DNA of 64,000 nt from Patiria pectinifera (Eukaryota; Echinodermata; Asteroidea; Valvatida; Asterinidae). The notes under the pieces were generated by a model. That model did not search any database. It was not told the DNA's origin and worked only from the letters and a program-made list of their open reading frames with translations. Shown in pieces: positions 36,001 through 46,900 of the stretch. Position 1 is the first letter of the stretch. Each line of letters opens with the position of its first letter. The translations under genes were made by a program, and so were the position numbers. The stretch lies in assembly GCA_029964075.1 (NCBI GenBank), contig CM057133.1, positions 16,268,699 through 16,332,698 on the forward strand, written 5' to 3'.

Positions 36001-39000
36001 AGTCACCATACACGACACAATTGGCGTCGCATCGACAATTCACCCGCTGGGGTTTCCCAGCTAGCGGATTATAATCAGTTCCACAATTCGGTGCACAAAG
36101 AGTCTGTTCAGGAGGACAAATATCTCTGTTGGCTGTCGAAGCCACTGGAGAAATAGTAGAAGAAGATGAGGGTAAGGTTTAAATAATAATTAAAACTCCT
36201 TGTGGACGCGAATGATGATTGTAGGCCTATGGGCCTTACGCACAAGTTGGCAATTTTGTCGTGCTCCCTGAACGTATTTCATAAATTGTGGAACTGTCGA
36301 ATGAGATGGTGCCAGATTATTTATTCACTATTGCCTCATTTTCTTTTATTTTAATGTGGCTTAAAACATTAGCGTATGTTTAATCACAAATTTCAAATTA
36401 TTCATCAGAGCAGACTGGGATTAATTTATAACGTCATCGCTTTGATTTCTTTTACTTTATTATCAATCCAATATGGCCGACTCGCAGAGTTGTAATGACT
36501 CGAGTCAATGACTCGACTCGAGTCCGACTCGAGTCACAATTTTTGGTGACTCGACTCGACTCGAGTCCCTAAGGGTAAATGACTCGACTCGACTCGAGTC
36601 ACTGCGAGCAAATGACTCGACTCGAGTCCCTCATCAGAAGACCCGACTCGGCTCGAGCGAAGGCTAATAAGACTCGAGTCCCAAAAACAAAAGCACAACT
36701 TTGCGAAAAGTATTTGCATTGACTTACGGTGCAAAATTTGATGCTCACTTCACTTTGCGAAAAGCAGTCATGTATATACAGATATACAACGTGTCACAGA
36801 CTCCCACCTCATGGTTTTCGAACGCACAAAATACTATCCGGGAACCAGATTTTTAAACACATTTTCTAATTCGCTGTTTCATTATTGGTTTGGGGCAATT
36901 TCTAATAAAGCTCTTGGATTCGAACGCTGGCTAAACTTATGGCCTCCTTTTATAAATTTTGGTATAGTGTTCAAATATTCGTGACTCGAATTGACTCGAG
37001 CTAAATATTTGACTCGACTCGACTCGACTCGACCTTTTGACCTAATGACTCGACTCGACTCGAGTCACTTCTTTAAAATGACTCGACTCGACTCGAGTCA
37101 CTTCTTTAAAATGACTCGACTCGAGTCACAAAAATCAGTGACTCGTTACAACTCTGCCGACTCGTGAATAAGACCCATAGGGGAGAGGAGCTTGTTTACG
37201 CCAATCGCGTCACAAGTGTTAACTACGAACTACACTTTGAAGTACTGCTCAACGTTACTTGGACCATTTTATTTTTAAAAATATATAAATACAGGTTGAG
37301 TAAAAATAAAAACGAAACCCAAATGTCGGGACCATTGTTTTAGTGAAGTTCTTCATGTATCACTTGTAAAATCTAGGTCATGAAAGCCCAATTCATAAAC
37401 TTTGTTGTAGTAGAAGAATCATTCAAATCACTAATGTACTTTTTAAGTTACGGAATTTTAAGCACAGCCATCGTTTTAAGGTTCTGTCCACGGATCACAA
37501 CAAAGTTCCTTGTTCTTTCAGCTAAACGAAAACAAACCACATAGGGATGTGTGTGAATTGTTTTCGTTTTGCTGAAAGAATATTTCACGTAATTTGCGTA
37601 CTATGTTCACAAGTTATGTCTACTTTTGATAAAAACATTGCAGAATTCAGCTGTCCACCAATGATCATTTACCGTTCAAATACAATGAAACAAGGGCGTT
37701 TTCCTGCCTTCAACGAAAATTTGCAAAGGAAAACAGACAAACATCACCATCATTATTTCAGAAAACAAATTCCTTAAATTCAAAACACAAAAATCTGACA
37801 TTAAACAATAATGATACAGTCTTGTGTGTAATCTCTGGTTCTTACTCAGCTCAATAGCTTCGAATGGCATTCCATGGACAGCTGCAAAAATTGACTTTCA
37901 GAAAATATGCATAACTTCCCTTAGCGTGGATCAATTTCAGTAATTCCATTTTTTTTTCAAATAAGTGGAAGAACATACTCGTTTAATATAATCATACTTC
38001 GTTGGTAGGCCAAATTTAATTGCTTTTTCAGGGAAGGATCACTAACACAGGTCACTTTCTCTTTGACTCATGTAAAGGGCCTAAGCGAAGGTATTTGAAT
38101 AAGTTCAGAAGTCCAACAAAGGAGAACCGTCGCATATAAATAACGAGAGACCACGTCGTCACGACGACTGTTCGATGACTGAATAATAAGAAAGCCTGAG
38201 TGATACTGGTTCACCGAATCATCGGGACATCAAACAGAGGTGTGCGCTGAAAAATCGGACCGATTTCCGTACACCGGGCGACCGGATAAAATCAAACATG
38301 TTTGGATTTTTTTTTTCGCTTCCGATTCCACCGGATAAGATGTCACCGGAAAGGTGTGCGGGCAGCACTCCGATTGGACGAGGTATTTTTGCTAACCAAT
38401 CAGATTCACGAAATCACGAAGGAAGTTACAAGATTCAAAATTGACGGCTGCCATTTTGTCATCATGCGACTGGTCATCATGTGACTGATCATCATGTGAC
38501 CGATTATTGAACGGAGTAACCCGTCGTGGTCTCCGCAACGGTGGGGAAAAACGTACCGAGTGATCCGGTGATCCGGTGAACCAGTAAAATCGGAAAGTAT
38601 ACTAGGCGGGCGGGCTTTGACTCCAACGGGCGTGATACATACATGTATAAGGCATAGAAATTGAACAAAGATGACATCTGCCAATGATAGTCAGCATTAG
38701 GCCTAGTAGCTAATATATTTTTGTAGTAAAAAAAAACACAGATTTACAAATCAATTCATGCTGAATATGAAATATCATCTACTTCTTGGTCATTCGTAAT
38801 AATAAAAGTCATTCTGGCAAACGATTGGATGGCGCCGCGCGGTGGGAGGGCCGTATTGTTTTGCACGGCTTTTGATTGGATAGGACACGTTTATGCCATC
38901 TACCATGCGATATGAACCGTCTAAAACGAAAGAACACTCATTAACAAGATTTTGTCGAACTATAGGAATAGTTTTACTTGAAAACTGTAATTTCAACAAA

Positions 39001-39247
39001 ACTGCTGTAAAAATCAATTACAGCCTGGATCTGTGAAAAACTCTTATCGTGTAAAATTACACTTTTTTCCATTTTTTTACGGTGGGATAAAAGTGATTCC
39101 CATTTTAATATTTGTGGTTTTTAAAGAATTAGGTTTGCAAAAACAAATGACAGCCTTACCCGGTGACACGAAACAGTACAGGTGAAAAACAGCAGCAGAC
39201 AGGACGAATAACCGCGGCAGAGCCACCTTGGAACTTCGTCGAGCCAT
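33067..39247 (-). CDS. SMB-domain methuselah-like class B 7TM receptor, copy B, intact (922 residues)
   Basis: Three exons: 39160-39247 (MARRSSKVALPRLFVLSAAV signal peptide), 33866-36144 and 33067-33468 (TGA). All junctions are GT-AG and the frame is continuous. Residues about 38-80 form a somatomedin-B domain: CAPNCG, NCRCDANC, then GDCCVDYLDLC, with the eight expected cysteines. A large N-glycosylated, Cys-rich ectodomain follows (many NXS/T sites), ending in the methuselah-style LPDGTLRMC. Seven membrane segments lie at about 586-606, 617-635, 642-670, 692-713, 738-763, 790-820 and 825-850, the last two in the final exon, followed by a Ser-rich cytoplasmic tail of about 65 residues. It should be a plasma-membrane G-protein-coupled receptor. 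I see no clear GPS autoproteolysis motif, which argues against a typical adhesion GPCR. Ligand and G protein cannot be inferred. It is very similar to copy A, so most likely a young paralogue. Confidence 0.88.
36485..37156. mobile_element. hAT-like element with ACTCG-repeat arms, in intron 1 of receptor copy B
   Basis: The 8-bp target duplication CCGACTCG is perfect (36477-36484 and 37157-37164). The tips CAGAGTTGTAA and TTACAACTCTG are inverted, and CAG-type tips with 8-bp duplications are typical of hAT elements. Both ends consist of dozens of ACTCG/GAGTC units (GACTCGACTCGACTCGAGTC), themselves able to fold. The centre is about 300 bp of unrelated AT-rich DNA. Unit A lacks it. Confidence 0.85.
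37290..37585. mobile_element. Partial CAGGGTGAGT-type element in intron 1 of receptor copy B
   Basis: The left arm is complete (ACAGGTTGAGTAAAA, then ACGAAACCCAAATGTCGG, then CACAGCCATCGTTTTAAGG) and passes the turn (CACATAGGGATGTGTG) into the start of the right arm (TTTTCGTTTTGCTGAAAGAA). It then stops. Confidence 0.7.
38206..38590. repeat. Possible inverted-repeat element tipped by ACTGGTTCACCG
   Basis: ACTGGTTCACCGAATCATC at the left mirrors GATCCGGTGAACCAGT at the right, with several CACCGGA/TCCGGTG motifs between. No clear target duplication. Confidence 0.4.
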
Positions 39248-39307
39248 GGCCGAAGCTACCAGCTTCCAATGCAGAATCTGTGAAGTCAACGACAAGCAGG
39301 TACCGTC

Positions 39308-39321
39308 CCGCGTATTTAAGG
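39308..39321 (-). promoter_or_regulatory. Probable TATA-like core promoter, receptor copy B
   Basis: TTAAATACGCGGGAC on the - strand, about 65-75 bp before the start codon and matching the same position in copy A. Conservation between the copies is the only support. Confidence 0.4.
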
Positions 39322-41433
39322 AGGTTCTTGGTTTCAAGGTTTATGAAAAACTGACAAAAAAAAGAAGTAATCGTACCGTAATTTAATTGCATTTTCACCC
39401 ATCGTGGCGTCTGAACATCACTTTTGATATGTAGGGCTGCTTTTGTTGAAGACGACAATTGAAGACGATAAATGCTCTCAGAATATGCCCCCAAAACAGG
39501 CTATACTTACCAGAAGAGATCATCTCTTCCAAATGACCTATAGGCGTAGGGTGTAATAGAAAAAGGACTTTTACCCTCTGCGCCCCTTAGTTTACTCGGG
39601 AGATTACAGTTTTCTCGTTTTCCTTTTAATCTGACGACCTTCGATTATTAATTTCTTTTATCACTACGAAGGACCTTTTAACAATAGAGTTCTCAACGTT
39701 TAATGATTGCTTCAATTTCAGGAAATGATTATTTCTATCTTTAAAGGTTGACGCCCTTGCTCGTACGAGTTTCAACTGTCGGGGTTCGGCCTGGTTTCAA
39801 AACTTTCAAACTGTTTTATGGATATTTTTCATGGACCGCCCAACCTCCTCGAAATTCGCCACAACTTTTGGAATGACAACAATGTATACATTCCCACCCA
39901 AAGATAAAATGGCTCATTTGCATAACTCATTGTTATGTATGTTGTTTATGAAATTCCGTTCTGCACCCTGTAATGCTGTGAACATATTAACAATTTTTGA
40001 TTGCTACAGTAAACAGCGGAGATCTTTTGGGGGGGGGAAACCCTTACCATTCACTATACTGGCCGGGGAAATGTATCAAGCTAACTACAGAATACGGAGC
40101 ATTAGCATATACAGTCATGTACATATACGGAGCATTGCCATAGGCTATACATTATGAGACGTGAAAGGAGAAATTTCCCCAAGAAGCACATGCCAATCTG
40201 CTGGCTTTGCTTCTGCAGACATAAAAAGTATGGGTAATAATATACATGTAGAAGTGTAGTACGCCTTTATTATGTAGCGTGCAAAGTCCATGGAGTGTAA
40301 AAAAAAAAACGACTTGCATGTACAAAAATGTATATTGCGCATGCAGTTAGGTGGGCGCCTTCATTCACAAAACAAACGAAATAAAAGTAACATGCAAATC
40401 ATGCAACATTTGCTTTTAAGTCGGTTAAGTTCTGATTTACTTTAAACTTGAACTTAAGTTCATAACCAGACTTTGTATTATCAAATAAGGATTCGGCATT
40501 GAATTAGGGGCGATTCAGAATAGTCAATGGTGACATTTCGATTGTATTTTTCGAAATTGTTTTGACCTAACCATGCACCCACCCCAAATTTCCATTTTTA
40601 ACTGTTGAATGACTGTTATATATAAACTGAAGAACAAAGTTATGCTTTAATGCTTTAACAATGCTTTAATGAAGCAGATAGTTTAGGTCAATGCTATCTC
40701 CCAGCTCACGAGTTTTCAATGGCTTTTTCCAGGCTTCCAGCATGCAACTTTGCAGTTGAAACAGACGGACATTGCCAAGCACACAAAATACAGTTTTCTA
40801 CAGAACTATAATTATTTAAACAATTTAAAAAGGGGTTATTTCAGTTTCGTTGTGATTAGCTTTTACTGTGTCCAATCACAGACATGACAGGCGATCTCGA
40901 AGAGGCCGCTGGGTATTTTTGGGGTGTTTTTTTCTGCTTCTTGTTTATAGTTTTCTACTTTAATTGACGAATTGAATTTCGATTTTCAGTTATTTTCTTT
41001 GACCCACCCAGCCACAATTTCGGGGAAAAAAGATCGATATTTCTTAACATTGACTCTTCTGAATAGCCCCTTAGCAAAAAGCGAAACACCGTAAGCTGTA
41101 AATGCAGAAAACTTCCCTGATAAAAGCAAACACAACCTCGTGTACTAAATGTTTTGACATCCGGACTGGCTCCCGTCCTTTTTTGTATCATTAAAAGGTT
41201 TTTGGTACGATTAAGTCCGTTCACAAGAAGTGCAGGGAGACACGCAACATTTGCAGGAAACCTCTCTCTCGATTCTCAATGTTTGGTAACAGTAAGCACG
41301 AACAACCACGGTGACCGCGCTTCCTTTCCAGACTGGTTCCCGTAAGATTCATAGACTCCGTGAACTCCGCCATATCGTGTGCCGGATTGAGTTACCTCCG
41401 TCCGCGGGTGGACTCGGGTAAAGAAAAAAACGG

Positions 41434-41983
41434 TTAAAGGTATAGTCCATCATTTGTAATTTCTGCATTTTGTCCGTTTGAAACAACAAAAGTGCTCAAA
41501 ATCTAAAGAAGGGTGCTGAACAGCTAACCTGATGAAGTTTCAGCTCAGCTTCAGCTGTATATTCTGAGAAAAACAGCATTCTAGGATCTCGATTTCAAAT
41601 CAAAAGTTGCTGAATCATGTTTTGAATTGGGCCTGAATTCAGCGTCCGAGACACGTTCTCACTGAGCCGATTGCAGCTACGCGATGTCGCGCACTGATCC
41701 GACAAATTACAGCAACCGGGGGCGAGTGTGCGTCATGTCAACGCTTGCCCGCGCTTTGCCGAATAAAAAAATGAACAACAAACGGAAATTTCCAACGGTG
41801 CGTCTTAAGGCGCACCGTTGGAAAGGCCTTCTTTTGTTGATTTCTTCAAAATGACAGCTTGCCAGAAGGAATAATTTCACAGGGAGTTTAGTCCCCTTAC
41901 TATCTTTCAACCAAGTTTGTTTTTAAACAATAATTGCGTCAGTTACTTTTTCGATAGCTGCAAATGATGGACTGTAGCTTTAA
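41434..41983. mobile_element. TTAA-flanked inverted-repeat element, full copy 2
   Basis: TTAA lies at 41434-41437 and 41980-41983. The tips AAGGTATAGTCCATCATTTG and CAAATGATGGACTGTAGCTT are inverted. Near its middle is a perfect hairpin, TTCCAACGGTGCG paired with CGCACCGTTGGAA. It is about 542 bp, the same length as copy 1 (543 bp), so this looks like a defined unit. Confidence 0.85.
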
Positions 41984-42447
41984 CCATGATGGCCCGTGAG
42001 AGCTGTGCTAATCAAACGCTCACACAAAATTCTCACGATCTTCACGCGACTAGAGAGCCAGTCGTGGGACTACCTTTTTACATGGAGATCGGTAGGATTG
42101 TCAGCTAGGATAGTATTCAAAGTCGCTATTTTATGACATCAACAATAAAGACATGAATAGCCGCAGGAAAAAAAACGTCTATTTTTGACAGACACTATAA
42201 AGTTGAGATCATCTGCGTTTCTGCCGTTTTCAAATCGAAACTGAATAAACGTCTGTAGTCAGGAAAATACCTTGATAACGATCAAGAAAAACCTTTTTTG
42301 GGGTCTGCTTACCTCTTTCCAAATCTTACCTGCTGCCTGCTACATTTGGCATCTTCTTGAGATGGACTACACGTACAGGTGCGTGACTCCTGACAAGGTA
42401 ACTCCAGATGATATAGACGCGAGCCGCATGCACCAATTGAGTCCAAA

Positions 42448-42639
42448 AATGTAGATGCTACCCGAACAGAAAACTCACAGGCTCACAAAATCCCACCTTG
42501 CTCCAGAGAATATTATCAGATGTCTTTCTTTCCCCGCACTGTAAGTCAATGGAACAAGCTTCCCGAATCTTTTGTAGAGGCTTGCAACCCTTCAATGTTT
42601 AAGAAGACACTAGCAAATTGGTCTCCAGTGTCAAAATAG
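42448..42639 (+). pseudogene. Non-LTR retrotransposon reverse-transcriptase C-terminal fragment
   Basis: The frame from 42448 to the TAG at 42639 contains MSFFPRTVSQWNKLPESFVE followed by CNPSMFKKTLANW. This is the typical end of jockey/CR1/RTE-type reverse-transcriptase ORFs, where an S-F-F-P-R-T...WN-LP block is followed by a short F-K-x2-L segment. Upstream palm motifs are absent, so it is a 5'-truncated remnant, as is usual for non-LTR elements. No poly-A or 3' repeat is evident. Confidence 0.75.
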
Positions 42640-42917
42640 TAGGCTATGCACTACATCCACAAGTTGCGCCCCCAAAAATGTGCCTTAGTTTTCAACAATA
42701 TGAAGTTTGCGCAGAACTTGGAGGACGAAGAAGAAGGGTCTGCCGTCGCCGAAGGTTGATGCATCGTCATAAGACACACATCAGTATTGATGGCCCACGC
42801 CTAGTCAGCCTCAAAATGCTGATCTTCCGAAAACTTCATTTGGACTGCATGGTCACTTCCCCCGAACGGCACAAAGAGCTTATGATTGGCCAAGTCTATT
42901 GCCGTGCTGAACTGTAA

Positions 42918-43122
42918 CATGAAAAAAATTCTCCTCTCAATGGACCGGTCGTTGCGTGCAAAATGATACGGGCCTTCGAGACACACCTGCGTTGGTCTGC
43001 TAATAGTCGGGTATCGTATCATCATCGTATCAGTCGAAGGCCCGTATCATTTTACACATAAACGAGTCGGTGTGCAGTGCGCGACCATTGTAGAAATATC
43101 TGCATGAGGAGAATTTTTCATG
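42918..43122. repeat. Inverted repeat of about 200 bp
   Basis: CATGAAAAAAATTCTCCTC at the left and GAGGAGAATTTTTCATG at the right are inverted. An inner pair CAAAATGATACGGGCCTTCG / CGAAGGCCCGTATCATTTT also matches. This suggests a small palindromic transposon; no target duplication is obvious. Confidence 0.65.
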
Positions 43123-44134
43123 TTCGTATCGGGCACCAGTATTCTGGGGAAATTATAAGTCATGTGCGTATGACAGTTCGTGCATGTGGGCATGTATCCT
43201 TACAAAATGTAAGCACTTCCTACCAAAAATGCAATGTCAGCTCAGAAAACGCCATGGATGAAAAAAAAAGATTGATAGAAAGTTTACGGCGGTGCTAGGC
43301 TGCGGCTTAACTACTACCAGTGCTACTACAAGGACATTTCAGTTTGGCCGCTGGTTTTAGGCTTTAAATTAAACATTCTTTTTCAAAGTGCAATGAGACA
43401 TGACCTAGAATACGGATTGATGTTTCGGGGGAAATTGAACCATCTATATATATAAGAGAGAAGTTTACTCGGCCTGCGAGACGATGTTTGCTCATGAAAG
43501 GATCCGAGACCGCGGCGGGGCGCGCGCTAAATCAGCTCCACGTCCCAAAAAAAAGGAGAGGGGTGTCTTCCGGGTCGTCGGGTCGGACACTTCGGGTCGT
43601 CCTGATTTTACCGGACCGCTTCATCGTTTTTTTTTCGTTCGTTTTTTTTTTTTCGCCTGCCGCCCCCCCCCGCCTGCCCTTCTGCGTCTCTTTTCTGCGT
43701 GTCTAGGCGAGGTCAGAGTGGGGGAGTCACCGTCGTTCGGTACTCGTTCGTAGTGCAAAAGCAAAAGCGTTCACCAAACGTTAAAAGTGACCTGGCAAAA
43801 GTGTTTTATTTTTGGTGCGTGGTTTTCAATTTTTCCAATGCCAAGTGCGTTCCCTGCTTTGCTTGCTTTCCTGTGCCGCCTGCGCGAGTGGTGATAAATA
43901 CTGCCAACGAATAATCACATTAGTATGCCTTGCGGTCTCTGCTTTGCGTAAAAGTTCACAAAACGTAGTATTACTGTCGATGGCTACGCGTCAAACAGCC
44001 TTGGACACACCCCTGCACCAGTACCGTCCACTGCGTGGTTGTCCACGGTTCTCGGTGGGTGACAAGCATGTGACGTCGCGCGTGATAGAGCGCAAGCATG
44101 TGACGTCGTGTGATAGAGTGCTGTTTACAGCACC

Positions 44135-44383
44135 ATGCTCACCATGTGTTTACACTGCCCGCCTCCCACCCGTGCGCCTGAGTGTTGGTTGTTGCTCGGG
44201 CCCCCGGGGGGGTCAATTAAGGATCGATGCGTGTTATGCAAGTTGGATCCTGATATAACGAAGGATCGATGCATTAATTGCTTCAAATATCGCGATAGCG
44301 CTGAATCGACTCAAGTTAGAAGGTGTTCAAATAAATTTAAAGAAGAGAAGACGACCTTTGTTGTTCCAGACCATGAATTTTGA
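44135..44383 (+). other. Possible Cys-rich ORF (paired CxxC knuckles)
   Basis: An 82-codon ORF contains DRCVLCKLDPDITKDRCINC, i.e. C-x2-C-x10-C-x2-C, followed by a basic segment and the end FVVPDHEF. The two CxxC halves look like an internal duplication, because GGATCGATGC occurs at both. It resembles a small zinc ribbon, but I cannot name a family, and the upstream part of the frame looks non-coding. It lies at the end of a GC-rich stretch (43480-44260) unlike its surroundings. It could be an exon of an unseen gene, a transposon fragment, or chance. Confidence 0.25.
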
Positions 44384-44655
44384 AATTTTATGACAACACC
44401 TCCATCCTCCATGACATCATATTTTTTATTATCACATTTTTTTGCATTTTATTTTTACAATGATTTTATTGTCACTGTGTACTACAGTAACCTTTTCACT
44501 ACGTTTTCCAAATGCGACTGCCTCACAAAATGCCAATTTAACAGACCAACGGAACACATTTACACAGTTGCCATGGTACATAATTATCATGTGCGTAAAT
44601 CGACGGGGGATAGGGGACCCATGCACCCCCCCATTTTTAAAGGGGGAACATTTTC

Positions 44656-44690
44656 CCCACCCCCCCCCCCCCCCCCCCCCCCCCCTCCCC
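44656..44690 (+). repeat. Poly-C tract
   Basis: A run of over 30 consecutive C bases with one interruption by A, followed by CTCCCCC and poly-A. Such tracts recur near 2475, 5670, 13150, 15718, 51685 and 54200. Confidence 0.9.
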
Positions 44691-45069
44691 CAAAAAAAAA
44701 AAATATGAAAATTGTTGCCTACAATAATGATTATATGTGAATGTGGCTGATTCAATCTGACAAAATTACTCCAAACTCAAAACTTTAAAATTGCAGCTAT
44801 TGGTGGTTTTAGTGGTCAGAGATCACCTCAGATCACACCACAGAAATTGCTTCTCTATAACTATGTCTTCCCCCCTATATCCTCCCCATTTTCATTTTAA
44901 CTCACTATTTCATCATCCACACAAATCTCCCTACCGATCTTCATGTCCCTTATAAGAGTGACAATCTGCTGTAACTTTGCGAGAGACTCGTTTGCCTCGC
45001 TTTGATTTTAAAGATGGCGTACACTTAAAAAAAGTCTATTTGGAAACTGTGCGTTCAATTAGCTCACCC

Positions 45070-46016
45070 CAGAGTTGCTGACTCGAGTCATGTGACTTGG
45101 ACTCGAGTCGGACTCGAGTCGCTATTTTTGTGACTTGTGACTTGACTTGTAAATACCAGCTTTGACTTGTGACTTGACGTGGACTTGCAAACAATGACTT
45201 GTGACTTGACTTGGGATTGCAAAAAATGACTTGTTACCAACCCAAGTCAGACGCTACTCAAGCGACCCAATACACTTTAATTAAGCTATTATAATTTTAA
45301 TTAGCTTTTTCATTCCAGAAAATAGACCACTGAATCCAGTAAAATGAATAGTTCCCACTAGTTTCAAAAGTTTTCAATAAGACTGTTACAACAAACTACA
45401 GTTTTCAATGACCAATTGTCTCTTGCTTAATGTATTGGTTGAACAAATTTTGAAAGGAACCTTTCATGAAAAGAAAGCAGGCCTTTGTCAATTGCATGTA
45501 AAATACCGGATAGCCTAACCCATTGGTAGGCGTTTAGTATACATGAAAATTGAACAATAAATTGTTAGTATACTACATGTAATCGAGTGAGGAAGTCTTT
45601 TTTTCACGGTCATCTCAACATTTATTTCTACAATGTAAAGTAAATTTATTAAAGTATACAAAGGGCTAATATCCGACAGATATGTGATAAACTACAAGAA
45701 TAGTAATTGCAACACATTGAAAAAGGCGGATTAAGGAGGCATGTTCAAAATAACTCGTAAGTTGACGCCAGGTTAATTCTTTTAGCTTATTACAGCTGGA
45801 CAAAATAATGTGCAACTTGATGTGTTCTTGGACAAAGATACTTGTGACTTGACTTGTTTTTATACCAAATGACTTGTGACTTGACTTGTGACTGGACCTA
45901 ATGACTTGTGACTTGACTTGTGACTGGACCTAATGACTTGTGACTTGACTTGGACTTGCAAACAATGACTTGTGACTTGACTTGGACTTGCAAAAAATGA
46001 CTTGCTGCCACCTCTG
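45070..46016. mobile_element. hAT-like element with ACTTG/ACTCG-repeat arms
   Basis: It starts CAGAGTTGCTGACTCGAG and ends CTTGCTGCCACCTCTG. The flanking 8-mers are GCTCACCC (45062-45069) and GCCCACCC (46017-46024), an 8-bp target duplication with one mismatch. Both ends are arrays of GACTTGTGACTTGACTTG units instead of the ACTCG units of the 36485-37156 element. The first 60 bases still carry GACTCGAGTCGGACTCGAG, linking the two. The centre (about 45.25-45.83 kb) is AT-rich and non-coding. Confidence 0.78.
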
Positions 46017-46900
46017 GCCCACCCAGGTCGACACGTGCCGTTCGATTAGTTCTGACGTCATTCTCGGGGCTCACCCGGGTCAGCCACCACAGACCCTGCT
46101 CGATAAATTGAGAATATGCTAGAGAAAGTACAAGGATTTTGCAAATAGTGTGCTTTGCCCCATTTTAGAAAAAATCCTGGCGACGCCCATGAGTAAGAAT
46201 GATGTTCATTCTAAATCGTCTGGTCTGTAGTTTTCGTTTAATGAAGAACTGCTTCCCTGAAAGGGTATGTACAATAATGGAGAAAATACATCATGGTATT
46301 TGGTGAAAATGTTCATATACCTTCGGGTGATATAGAAATGTTACAGAGTTTTGGTTACTTCATATCTGGGTTTGATTTTCCACGCTAGGCCCTATCAGTG
46401 TTGACTTTAGGCCTCGTACACATTGATGGTTGCATATCCAAACATGTAGTGTTACAGTAGAATCTTAATACTGACTCCGGATACTGACTTCGTTATAGTA
46501 CTTGCATTTTGTGTGTCTTTGAAATGACAATACAAAATATCGCCGCGCGGGTCATGCTAATATAGGTGACATGGTCACACCTGACTTAAAAAGTGACCCC
46601 AAACAATTCTGAGAAATCCAAAATCAATTGTTAAAGGTAAAAAATGGCGTTTTTGTCACTTGTTTCCGGGATATTCAAGGTTAACAATTGAGACATAGTC
46701 TGTGATTTTTGTGCAAACATCGGTTCCCACGAGCATTTTACAATAGAGCTTTAGTCATGCATGATGCAGCGCCGCTGACTCCCGAAAAGCCGCCATACAG
46801 ACCAGCTAAAAAAAGGTGTTGTCAGCATGAACATATTTGAAGGTGCACTTGATAGTTGGAGTTCTAGTCATTGCATCATTTGAAACCTCGTTGTACTATA

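Larger units (their letters stand above)
31509..39490 (-). repeat. Tandem duplication unit B (receptor gene copy B)
   Basis: The partner of unit A in the same orientation. Its first intron (36145-39159) is about 2.5 kb longer than that of unit A (30102-30664) because it gained a hAT-like element (36485-37156), a partial CAGGGTGAGT element (about 37290-37585) and further unassigned DNA. Just outside its left edge, 31449-31497 forms a hairpin (CACACT.CCTGTGGG paired with CCCACAGGGAGTGTG). Confidence 0.9.
39491..46898. other. Intergenic region between receptor cluster and laccase gene
   Basis: No complete gene is recognised. Contents: a full TTAA-flanked element (41434-41983), a reverse-transcriptase fragment (42448-42639), an inverted repeat (42918-43122), a GC-rich stretch with small ORFs (43480-44383), a poly-C tract (about 44656-44688), a hAT-like element (45070-46016) and a fragment of the G/C-rich dispersed repeat (46100-46195). 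39.5-41.4 kb is AT-rich, with no ORF or repeat that I can name. Confidence 0.6.

Noticed and set aside
42272..42454. 60-codon ORF upstream of the reverse-transcriptase fragment
   Set aside because: It is in a different frame from the fragment and shows no palm-domain motif.
45120..46015. CRISPR-like short tandem repeats
   Set aside because: The GACTTGTGACTTG units are contiguous with no spacers, and the block is a eukaryotic transposon with an 8-bp target duplication.
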